7,207 bases of DNA, from contig NKIE01000141.1 in NCBI GenBank assembly GCA_002256055.1, positions 1 through 7,207 on the forward strand. The letters are read 5' to 3'. Shown here piece after piece: positions 1 through 6,812 of the stretch. How positions within the stretch are numbered: position 1 is the first letter of the stretch; every line of letters begins with the position of its first letter. The notes below the pieces were generated by a model. It saw nothing but the letters and a program-made list of their open reading frames with translations, had not been told where the DNA came from and ran no database searches. The DNA comes from Pseudomonas sp. PGPPP3. Lineage in GTDB: Bacteria > Pseudomonadota > Gammaproteobacteria > Pseudomonadales > Pseudomonadaceae. A program made the translations under genes and the position numbers.

Positions 1-580
1 TCAGGCTGTGGGCTTGGATAAACCCAACATCGGCCTGCTGGACGAAGACTTCCTCGCCGAGGTGCGTAACCTGCCCGAGAAGAACCTGGCCGTGGAGCTG
101 CTGGAACGTTTGCTGGAAGGCGAGATTAAGAGCCGCTTCAGCAGCAACCTGGCACAAGAGAAGAAGTTTTCTGAACTGCTCGACAGCGTGATCAAGCGCT
201 ACCAGAACCGCTCTATAGAAACCGCCCAGGTGATCGAAGAGCTGATCGAAATGGCCAAGAAGTTCGCCGCGGCCAGCAAACGGGGTGATGCCCTAGGCCT
301 GAACGACGACGAGCTGGCTTTCTACGATGCCCTGGCCAATAACGAGGCCTCGGTGCGTGAACTGGGTGATGAGACCCTGGCCAAGATCGCCCACGAACTG
401 ACCGAGAGCTTGCGTCAGAACGTAAGCGTCGACTGGAGCAGCCGCGACAGCGTGCGGGCCAAGCTGCGGCTGATGGTTAAACGCATTTTGCGCAAATACA
501 AATACCCACCGGACCAGCAGGAAGAAGCCGCCCAGCTGGTGCTGGATCAAGCCGAAACGCTTTGTGAGGCGTGGATGTAG
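1..580 (+). CDS. hsdR: Type I restriction enzyme R subunit (HsdR), C-terminal part, 5' truncated
   Basis: HsdR is the motor and nuclease subunit of type I restriction-modification complexes. With HsdM and HsdS it translocates unmodified DNA by ATP hydrolysis and cuts it. Only about the last 192 codons are in the window. The frame is open from base 2, so the GTG at 8 is an internal valine codon and not a start. The visible part is the helical C-terminal domain of EcoR124-type HsdR (DUF3387-like), recognisable from segments such as KNLAVELLERLLEGEI, SVIKRYQNRSIETAQVIEEL and the basic stretch VKRILRKYKYPPDQQEEA near the end. This domain holds HsdR to the methylase core; the nuclease and ATPase motifs would lie upstream, outside the window. 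HsdR is normally around 1000 residues, so most of the gene is missing. It stops at TAG 578-580, three bases before the next gene, which implies co-transcription. hsdM and hsdS are expected further left. Its codons look more GC-rich than those of the genes that follow. Confidence 0.9.
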   Translation, partial: QAVGLDKPNIGLLDEDFLAEVRNLPEKNLAVELLERLLEGEIKSRFSSNLAQEKKFSELLDSVIKRYQNRSIETAQVIEELIEMAKKFAAASKRGDALGLNDDELAFYDALANNEASVRELGDETLAKIAHELTESLRQNVSVDWSSRDSVRAKLRLMVKRILRKYKYPPDQQEEAAQLVLDQAETLCEAWM

Positions 581-583
581 ACA

Positions 584-3500
584 ATGAACCCAGGGCAAGG
601 ATCGCTGTTTGACCAGCAACAGGTATCGCATGGCCACTTACCTGTTGAGGCACGTATGCCGCTGAATATTGCCGGCCGTAAAGTGCGCAATATGCTCTTT
701 AAGGATTTGTGCGAAGTCGGCGATGCCTTAGTAGTGACTGGCTACAGCGGCCTTGATCAGTTAATTCAGCTGATCAACCAGCGAGGCGAGGATAAGGGCG
801 TTTTACGTTTGTTACTGGGCTCGGAGCCAAGCCCAAGTCGGCAACAAATATTCTCGTTGAAGCAGCAGGACTTTGATGCCGAGGTTCGCGCTTACTGGTT
901 GAAGCGCGGTATCTCGGTGCGTCTTAGCGGACAACTGATTCGTTGTGCTGAGTTAATCCGTAGTGGTTATGTACAGGTGCGCTACCCCGGGGGTCGCCAT
1001 AGGGTGCATGCCAAGATGTATTGCACCATGGGTGCCGTTAGCCTGGGTTCGAGCAACTTCACTGACCCCGGTTTGAACTATCAAGACGAAGCCAACGTAC
1101 GCTTTCCAGCGAGTGAAAAAGCGCGCTTTCGAGAAACCTGGCAGGTAGCAGAGCACTTCTGGAATGGCGGCATTGATGCTAACGCGCAGTTACTGGCCTT
1201 GCTGGAGCAGTTGCTCAAGTTTGTAAATTGGGACGAAGCCCTTGCTCGTGCGTGTGCAGAACTACTGGAGGGGGAGTGGGCGGCCAGCTATCTGCGCACC
1301 TTAGATGCTTATCAGGGCGTGAGTCTGTGGCCCTCACAGAAGAAAGGTATTGGCCAAGCGCTGTATCTGCTGGAGACCGTCGGTGGGGTGTTGGTGGCTG
1401 ATGCCACAGGCTCAGGAAAAACTCGGATGGGCGCGCATCTGCTGCGCGCGGTGCATGATCGCAACTGGTCATCGGCCCGTTCGCACAAAGGCTCAATGCT
1501 ATTGGTGTGCCCACCGTTGGTGGCACCTAGCTGGGAGCGGGAGCGTGCCAACTGTGGTTTCAGCATGGAGGTTGCGTCCCATGGGCTGCTCAGCCATTTA
1601 GACAAAAAACAAACAGAAACGGCCCTAGCGGTGCAGTTAGCGAGTGCGCAAACACTGGCCGTGGATGAGGCGCATAACTTCCTGAATACCACCTCCAATC
1701 GTACCCAGCGCCTGCTGCATAACTTATCTGATCAAACCCTGCTGTTTACCGCTACGCCAATTAATCGTTCAGCCGTCGATTTACTACGTTTGATCGATAT
1801 TCTCGGTGCCGATAATTTTGATGACGAAGTGCTTACCATCTTCGAGCGATTAAATCGCAGTGGCCATGACTTTAATCAGATCCATCCAGCCGATCTAGCC
1901 CAGCTGCAAGCAGCTATTGCCCGCTTCACCTTGCGCCGTACCAAGGCTCAGCTTAATACCATGGTCGATCGTGAGCCGGAGGCTTATCGCGCGGCCAGTG
2001 GCCGAATTTGTCGCTATCCCATGCATCAGTCGCAAAGCTATTGGCTTGATGAGACTGAGGAGGATCAGCGTATCGCCGCGCAGATTCGGGTAATGGCGCA
2101 AAGCCTGAAAGGGTTAGGGCATTTTGAAAAGCCTCTCATAATGCCTGAGAGTTGGCAGCGCCAAGGAATGACTGCCGAAAGCTACTTAAATATGCGTTTG
2201 CTGTCTGCCAGTGCATTGGCTACGCACCATGTGATGAGCAGTTTGCGCTCTTCGAAGCTGGCTGTACTTCGCCACATCTTGGGCGAGCAAGCTGCTCTGC
2301 TGGCGCTGGGCCTGCAGGAGATGCTGGAAAGCGCTGGCGATGATAAAGGCAGTGGCAATATGCTCGAGCGCTTAGCGCTGCTTAAAGGCAAGGTGCCGGT
2401 TAATCAACTGGGTATTGATTTGCCGATTTGGCTCAGTGATCCGCAGGCGCACATTGCTGCGTGTGAAGGTGAGATTGGTACCTACGGCATGATCCTGAAG
2501 AGGTTGAAGCGCCTTTCTGATGGTCGTGAGCGGCGTAAGGCTGATTTTTTACTCGAACTTGCCCGCCGGCACGAGCAGGTCATTGCGTTTGACCACTTTC
2601 CGCTGACACTCCGTTATCTCAAGCATTTGATGACGAAACGAGCCGTTAGCCAGGGCCTTGAGTTGCTGCTCGGGGTTGGGGGTAACAAACAAGCCAATGA
2701 AAAAATCCAAGAGCGTCTGAATCCCGCTTCAGGCTCTGGGCACATCATTGCCTTGTGTAGTGATGCGATGTCCGAGGGTGTCAATTTGCAGCGCGCCTCA
2801 GCCATGGTGCACTTGGATATGCCTAGCGTGGTGCGTTATGCCGAGCAGCGTGTTGGACGTATCGACCGAATGGACAGCCCGCATGACCAGATTGAATGCT
2901 GGTGGCCAAAAGATGCTGAGGCCTTTGCACTCAAGGCCGATGAGCGTTTTGTCGCCAGAGTCGAGACCGTTGATTCCTTGATTGGTGGCAACTTACAGCT
3001 ACCCGAGGAAATGCAAGCCAGTAGTGGGCGCGTACCAAAGATCATTACTGCAGAGGAACTAGAGCAGGAGATCCGAGAGCGTGAGCTGCGTTCGTGGGAT
3101 GGGATTGAAGACGCCTTCTCACCTGTGCGCGGGCTGCTAGAGGGGCCGGAGGCATTAGTTTCGGAAGACGTATACCAAGACTTTCAGCACGAAGTAGCTA
3201 GGGTTCTGGCTCGCGTTAGCCTCGTGCGTACCGAGCAGCCCTGGATGTTTATTTGCCTTGCTGGGGGCGAACGCATGGCGCCGCGTTGGGTGATGCTGCC
3301 AGCGCTAGATGCTGCTCCGCTAAGTCACCTGCGCGACATCGTGACAACTTTACGCGCTCGCCTTGGTTCGCACGTTGAGAATCTGCCGATAACCCGCAGC
3401 GCCGGCAAACTATTGGAGCGCTTCCTGGGGCAGCTTTCTCTCGTGGAGCAAATGCTCTTGCCGCGCCTCAAACAGAGGGCCCTAGAGCAGATGCACGACA

Positions 3501-3730
3501 TGCTCAAACGTTGGAGTAAGCAAAAAGGTTGGCTGCAAACCAACGAGCAGGCCGAGCAGATCAATCGGCTTATCGACTTGCGAGATAACCCATCAGCCAA
3601 TGATTGCCCTGACTGGGCGCAGTTGGCTGATTGTTGGCTGGATTTAGTTAGGCCTACCTGGTCGGAGCACTTGAAAACCCGTGGTCGAAAAGCGGGATTA
3701 CCAGGCTTAGAGATATTCAAAAAGACCTGA
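584..3730 (+). CDS. PLD-domain / SNF2-type helicase fusion protein, probable DNA defence translocase
   Basis: The 1048-residue product joins two modules. Residues about 25-190 resemble a phospholipase-D-like nuclease domain with a single HKD-type motif: HAK at 142-144 followed by GSSNFTDPG at 155-163. The usual motif aspartate is not evident. Residues about 240-770 form a superfamily 2 ATPase of SNF2/RapA style: LWPSQ at 248-252 (Q-motif-like), Walker A ATGSGKT at 274-280, LLVCPP at 306-311, Walker B DEAH at 361-364, FTATP at 388-392, SDAMSEGVNLQ at 726-736 (motif V) and EQRVGRIDRM at 754-763 (motif VI). All look intact, so ATPase activity is expected. Residues 770-1048 are helical and unassigned. 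The likely role is ATP-driven DNA translocation or remodelling coupled to DNA binding or cutting. It starts 3 bp after hsdR, suggesting one operon and translational coupling. The ATG at 584 has only a distant GAGG (566-569); the ATG at 656, with GAGG at 647-650, is a possible alternative. The C-terminus appears frameshifted. The helicase call is firm; the system is not identified. Confidence 0.88.
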   Translation: MNPGQGSLFDQQQVSHGHLPVEARMPLNIAGRKVRNMLFKDLCEVGDALVVTGYSGLDQLIQLINQRGEDKGVLRLLLGSEPSPSRQQIFSLKQQDFDAEVRAYWLKRGISVRLSGQLIRCAELIRSGYVQVRYPGGRHRVHAKMYCTMGAVSLGSSNFTDPGLNYQDEANVRFPASEKARFRETWQVAEHFWNGGIDANAQLLALLEQLLKFVNWDEALARACAELLEGEWAASYLRTLDAYQGVSLWPSQKKGIGQALYLLETVGGVLVADATGSGKTRMGAHLLRAVHDRNWSSARSHKGSMLLVCPPLVAPSWERERANCGFSMEVASHGLLSHLDKKQTETALAVQLASAQTLAVDEAHNFLNTTSNRTQRLLHNLSDQTLLFTATPINRSAVDLLRLIDILGADNFDDEVLTIFERLNRSGHDFNQIHPADLAQLQAAIARFTLRRTKAQLNTMVDREPEAYRAASGRICRYPMHQSQSYWLDETEEDQRIAAQIRVMAQSLKGLGHFEKPLIMPESWQRQGMTAESYLNMRLLSASALATHHVMSSLRSSKLAVLRHILGEQAALLALGLQEMLESAGDDKGSGNMLERLALLKGKVPVNQLGIDLPIWLSDPQAHIAACEGEIGTYGMILKRLKRLSDGRERRKADFLLELARRHEQVIAFDHFPLTLRYLKHLMTKRAVSQGLELLLGVGGNKQANEKIQERLNPASGSGHIIALCSDAMSEGVNLQRASAMVHLDMPSVVRYAEQRVGRIDRMDSPHDQIECWWPKDAEAFALKADERFVARVETVDSLIGGNLQLPEEMQASSGRVPKIITAEELEQEIRERELRSWDGIEDAFSPVRGLLEGPEALVSEDVYQDFQHEVARVLARVSLVRTEQPWMFICLAGGERMAPRWVMLPALDAAPLSHLRDIVTTLRARLGSHVENLPITRSAGKLLERFLGQLSLVEQMLLPRLKQRALEQMHDMLKRWSKQKGWLQTNEQAEQINRLIDLRDNPSANDCPDWAQLADCWLDLVRPTWSEHLKTRGRKAGLPGLEIFKKT

Positions 3731-3846
3731 TAACGCATCCGATCGCAGCCAGCAAAATCTTAGATGAGATCACCGGCATCGATACACGCCGCAATTGGGA
3801 TGAGCGGATTGTGGCCTGTATTTTAGGTGTTGGCGCTGATTTCTAA
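3691..3846 (+). pseudogene. Displaced C-terminal codons of the PLD-SNF2 gene after an apparent -1 frame change
   Basis: After the AAAA run at 3688-3691 the annotated frame gives only 12 more residues (AGLPGLEIFKKT) before TGA at 3728-3730. The frame one base back reads on for 51 codons, from AGC at 3691 to TAA at 3844-3846. It encodes a protein-like sequence with segments such as SGITRLRDIQKDLITHP, SKILDEITGI and NWDERIVACILGV, which look like amphipathic helices. One extra A in the run would join TRGRK directly to SGITRL and give a protein of about 1087 residues. There is no start codon with a ribosome binding site for this stretch, so it is unlikely to be a separate gene. It could be a real deletion, a sequencing error, or a programmed slip at A-AAA-G. 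That this is coding is inferred from its composition and from the good join. Confidence 0.55.
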
Positions 3847-3869
3847 GGGCCATTTAACGTTAGCCCCTT
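3845..3869 (+). terminator. Weak inverted repeat just after the displaced stop
   Basis: AAGGGC (3845-3850) can pair with GCCCCTT (3863-3869) with one bulged base, around a loop containing the palindrome TAACGTTA (3855-3862). It begins at the displaced TAA stop. There is no following T tract, so intrinsic termination is doubtful. It may be only an attenuating hairpin or chance. Confidence 0.2.
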
Positions 3870-3935
3870 CAACAGATTTCCTCGGGAACCGCTGCTGAGT
3901 ACATCTATTTCGTATGTCTTCGGTAGATTCATTTT

Positions 3936-3948
3936 GGAGCTTTAAGTG
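3936..3948 (+). promoter_or_regulatory. Ribosome binding site and GTG start of the nuclease gene
   Basis: GGAG at 3936-3939 stands six bases before GTG at 3946-3948. An in-frame TAA occupies 3943-3945, immediately before the GTG, so the reading frame cannot extend upstream. Together these fix the start of the 717-residue protein at this GTG. Confidence 0.75.
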
Positions 3949-6099
3949 GTTGAACTGAGTGAAAAAGCCAACCGTTGTTTGCAGCACTATTTGGCGGTTT
4001 ACCAGCGTGAGCAGCAGCTTGGCAGCAATGGATTGGCCTTAAATGAATGCCTGCACCATTTTCTCGATCAGCGGCCTGCCGGAAAAAACATGTCGGCTAT
4101 GGAGCGTGCAGCAGGACTAGCGGCCGCTCCGTTCTGGTGGGATTCGCTTGCTGTCAGTACTGCACCCCTTGCTGCTTTGGCGCTAAGTCGGGTTTTACAT
4201 CACGAAGAAGCTATCTCTATTGAGCTGCTGGAACATCTGGCCCACGCCAACCCGGATGTGCTGCGCTGGGCCATTCGCTACGCCAAGTTATTTACTCGAG
4301 GGGACTCTGCACTTTGGGCGCAGCTGCGGCAACAGTTGCAGGGCGAGGATTGGCGGGTATTTTTCGGTGTCTGTGATCGCCTGCTTGAACAGTTGCAGCC
4401 GTATGCAGAGTTGGTTCAATTAGCTGAGCAGAAGCTTGCGCATCTTTCATTGCTGGAAGTGCTGAGTTATCTGAGCTTTCTGGCATATGAGCAGATGACG
4501 CCGGATGCTCCAGCAGATCCCTCAGGCAAGCGCTGGGCGGTATACGACCGAATCATTTTGAATAAGCTAAAAACCTGCAACGAAAAGGACTTTGATCTTA
4601 GTGAGGCACGTCTTGGTCAATCGCTGAAGCAGCACCTTTCGCCAATCCTATTTCCCTCACCAGCGATAACCACGGAGTGTCGAGAAAACCTCGAAACCAT
4701 TGCTGTGTTGATTGAGGCAATGCACGAGCTTATCGATTACGAGGGTTCGATTGATTGGTTTTGCTTTGATCCTGAGTGTCGCTACCAGCTTAAGCCCGGT
4801 GAATCAGTCATCTACAACGAGACAGAGCAGGGCTCGCGTGAGTGGCAGCGTACAGAGCGGAAATCTCAAGCGCTTTGGCACTATTGGATGTATCGAGGGC
4901 TTCAAGAGTTCGTAGCCAGGGGCATGGCTGATATCCAGATTGGCAGCGCCGAAAATCATGAACTGAATGCCGAGGCCTACATCAAGGCAATACGCAGCGA
5001 GCTGCAGTTAAAAGCAATCTATGGCCAGGATGATGAGTTGGAGCTTGCAGATGGTACGCGGGCTAATCTTTTTCAAGCGATGCTAGCCAGTGAGCTGACC
5101 AAGGTGTTTTTTCAGAGCGCTTACATTCAGCCATTTAAGCAGCACTACCAAGAGTTTGGGGTTCTGGCACAGGCGTTGAGCAAGCTTGCATTCGATGGGT
5201 TAGTTACCGGTGAAAATCGTTTCCCTATGACCTGGTCTGAAGAGGCTGAAAAGGTCAAAAGAATCAAAGGGTGGACCGTTTGCAGCGACTATCCCAATGG
5301 CAGCTTGGTTGCGGCTAAGAGCATCCTGAACTTCTGGACTAACGACCTAAAGGCGCTGTCGAGCAGCCTAAAGCAGCAACCCAGTCAGCCTGTACCGAGA
5401 TTGTATGAGCTGCCTTTCAGCAAAATTGGGCGATTTAACTTCCAATTTCCATGGGTGGTAGCACAGCAGAATAACCTCACTGCTGCGGTCAACAGCCTGC
5501 GCCGTATAGGCGCGCGCCGAGCAGGCAAGACGAGCGAAACGCAGCGCATCGAGTTGCGCCTTGCAGAGCAAATGCGTGAGCGTGGTTTTGCTGTTGTTGT
5601 TGGGTATCAGCCAGAGCGCACTGAGCACGAAGATCCTGGTGAGGTGGATCTGATCTGCTACCGGGATGAGGTGGTGCTGTTGCTGGAAGTTAAATCCGGA
5701 TATATCCGCTCATCTCCTCATGAGGTTTGGCTGCATCGTACTAACACGTTGCGTAAAGCCGCTTGGCAGCTGCGGCGCAAGCGTATTGCGGTGGTTGACG
5801 CTTTGGCCCTCGATGGGAAGTTACGCACGAATCTTGGTTGTGCTGCCGAACACCCAGGCAGCCGACTTCACGCTTGGATTGTGGATACATCGATAGAGCT
5901 GGATCAGCAGATGGTCGATGGATTTATGGTGGTTTCGCTGGAGGCGCTACAGGTGATCCTGCGTGATGAACGGAGCCTGCTCTGTCAGGGGGGGCAGTCG
6001 CCTGAGGATAGCGACGATACGATGTTTCCAGGCGGCTTCACTGCAGCACGATTTGTGGCTGTTGTTGAGGCCGGCGAGGTCTGGGCGGATTTGAAATAG
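3946..6099 (+). CDS. Uncharacterised protein with C-terminal PD-(D/E)XK nuclease domain
   Basis: The product has 717 residues. The first roughly 490 are mostly helical and match no family I recognise. Residues about 495-640 show a PD-(D/E)XK nuclease core: a helix with Glu (RIELRLAEQM, E536), then GEVDLI (D568), a strand ending in EVK (LLLEVKSGY, E581 and K583), and a following helix with a glutamine (AAWQLRRK, Q608). This order is typical of restriction-endonuclease-fold DNases, including NERD-like, VRR-NUC and Mrr-like groups. The segment just before the core (FNFQFPWVVAQQNN, then NSLRRIGARR) is probably part of the domain. With all key residues present, DNA cleavage is likely. No signal peptide or membrane segment is apparent, so it should be cytoplasmic. 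It starts with GTG after a good GGAG and follows the PLD-SNF2 gene in the same direction after about 100-215 bp, suggesting a shared operon, perhaps with its own promoter. I infer a role as effector nuclease paired with the helicase. The nuclease domain is fairly secure; the biological role is not. Confidence 0.85.
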   Translation: MVELSEKANRCLQHYLAVYQREQQLGSNGLALNECLHHFLDQRPAGKNMSAMERAAGLAAAPFWWDSLAVSTAPLAALALSRVLHHEEAISIELLEHLAHANPDVLRWAIRYAKLFTRGDSALWAQLRQQLQGEDWRVFFGVCDRLLEQLQPYAELVQLAEQKLAHLSLLEVLSYLSFLAYEQMTPDAPADPSGKRWAVYDRIILNKLKTCNEKDFDLSEARLGQSLKQHLSPILFPSPAITTECRENLETIAVLIEAMHELIDYEGSIDWFCFDPECRYQLKPGESVIYNETEQGSREWQRTERKSQALWHYWMYRGLQEFVARGMADIQIGSAENHELNAEAYIKAIRSELQLKAIYGQDDELELADGTRANLFQAMLASELTKVFFQSAYIQPFKQHYQEFGVLAQALSKLAFDGLVTGENRFPMTWSEEAEKVKRIKGWTVCSDYPNGSLVAAKSILNFWTNDLKALSSSLKQQPSQPVPRLYELPFSKIGRFNFQFPWVVAQQNNLTAAVNSLRRIGARRAGKTSETQRIELRLAEQMRERGFAVVVGYQPERTEHEDPGEVDLICYRDEVVLLLEVKSGYIRSSPHEVWLHRTNTLRKAAWQLRRKRIAVVDALALDGKLRTNLGCAAEHPGSRLHAWIVDTSIELDQQMVDGFMVVSLEALQVILRDERSLLCQGGQSPEDSDDTMFPGGFTAARFVAVVEAGEVWADLK

Positions 6100-6173
6100 G
6101 TGCTTTTCATGTATTCAGCACAGATGGTTCGCATGGATGCATTCGGCAGTACGTGGAGTTCTGTGCACTTCTC
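6100..6173. other. Convergent intergenic gap with an inverted repeat
   Basis: This 74-bp gap lies between two genes that end towards each other. GCACAGA (6118-6124) is complementary to TCTGTGC (6160-6166), with a 35-base spacer that contains a small hairpin, GCATGGATGC (6131-6140). It could form part of a two-way terminator, but neither side has a clear T tract. Confidence 0.3.
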
Positions 6174-6617
6174 TTATTGGTGAAATTCAAGTTTGAAGAC
6201 AGTCAGTGCATCCCTTGAGGAGAGGCTGGCTCGCCATGTGTCAGCAAGTACTGCGATGATCGATGCATCTTCAGAATCGCTCTCACAGCCAAGCACATGA
6301 ACAATCACAGCCGTGCGCCACCCCATGTCTTTGTAGAGGAAGTACGGATGATTACGCATAAGGAAATCACAAAGATCTAAGCAGGGATGCTCAATACGCG
6401 CATCCATCGCTTCTTGTTTCACTCGTGCCGAATGCGTTTCAAGAAAGTGCTTCTGAGGCGAAGGTGGTGGCGGCCCGTAGGTGCTGGATCTGCGCCCGCA
6501 AAAGTCTCCATCGTCATCGTCGTTGTCTGGACGGCCGTCATAGCCACGGGACTGATAGAAAGCGTCGTTATTTTGGTTAAGCTGATTTGCTCTGTTGTCT
6601 CTGTCTGCCTTGGACAT
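6174..6617 (-). CDS. Small hypothetical protein with acidic, proline-containing N-terminal half
   Basis: The 147-residue product is read right to left, from ATG at 6617-6615 to TAA at 6176-6174. A GGAG (plus-strand CTCC at 6624-6627) lies six bases upstream of the ATG, which supports the start. Residues 1-30 are rich in Asn, Asp and Arg (DNRANQLNQNNDAFYQSRG), followed by an acidic run DNDDDDGD (31-38) and a proline stretch PPPPSP (49-54). This half is probably disordered. Residues about 60-147 look folded, with a hydrophobic strand TAVIVHVLG (102-110) and a helix IIAVLADTWRA (120-130). Three cysteines (40, 79, 83) do not form an obvious metal site. I do not recognise the family. The N-terminal NQLNxNN and YQSRG pattern resembles small hypothetical proteins I have seen in gammaproteobacterial accessory regions, but that is an impression only. 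It is convergent with the nuclease gene, so it is probably not in the same operon. Length, ribosome binding site and composition make it a credible gene. Confidence 0.72.
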   Translation of the reverse strand: MSKADRDNRANQLNQNNDAFYQSRGYDGRPDNDDDDGDFCGRRSSTYGPPPPSPQKHFLETHSARVKQEAMDARIEHPCLDLCDFLMRNHPYFLYKDMGWRTAVIVHVLGCESDSEDASIIAVLADTWRASLSSRDALTVFKLEFHQ

Positions 6618-6812
6618 AAATCGCTCCGTGCTTAGCTAGTTGTCGGCCATTTTATGGTCAACACTGCTGCGAAAAAATATCAAGTTGAATCGCGCTTCGG
6701 CTTAGAAGATGCTCTAGGCCCTCCGGCCGAGGATACATAGACTTGCCCTTCGGCCATTCGCATTCAGTCCGTATCAGCTGTTTTCTAAGCGGCTACTGCG
6801 CTGTTCGCATTC
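6618..6812. other. Intergenic region between hypothetical gene and DinG-like helicase gene
   Basis: This 195-bp stretch has no convincing gene. It should hold the end of the helicase transcript and the promoter of the hypothetical gene, both read leftwards. TTGACC (plus strand 6656-6661) is a fair -35 box, but the sequence 17 bases on (TAGCTA, 6633-6638) is a poor -10, so the promoter is unsettled. TTCGCATTC occurs twice as a direct repeat (6757-6765 and 6804-6812). GGCCCTCCGGCC (6717-6728) can form a short four-base stem. The region is a plausible junction between chromosomal background and the defence genes, but no integrase-type attachment site is visible. Confidence 0.4.

Noticed and set aside
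8..10. GTG near the left edge as the start of a 190-residue protein
   Set aside because: The frame is open to the window edge and the protein is the C-terminal domain of HsdR, so this is an internal valine codon.
1215..1698. Long minus-strand open frames inside the PLD-SNF2 gene
   Set aside because: They lie opposite the conserved Walker A and DEAH region, have low-complexity, arginine- and serine-rich composition and no good ribosome binding site; they are shadows of the real gene.
4712..4900. Two-cysteine pattern CFDPEC in the nuclease protein as a zinc site
   Set aside because: Only one cysteine pair is present and no second pair of Cys or His ligands is close by in the sequence.
6387..6635. 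Plus-strand open frame of 82 codons with a hydrophobic C-terminal stretch
   Set aside because: It overlaps the opposite-strand hypothetical gene, which has a well-placed ribosome binding site and a more natural composition; its valine and isoleucine run is the complement of the Asp/Asn codons.
6633..6661. Sigma-70 promoter for the minus-strand hypothetical gene (TTGACC, 17 bases, TAGCTA)
   Set aside because: The -35 box is good but the -10 box matches the consensus at only two positions, so it is not listed as a separate feature.
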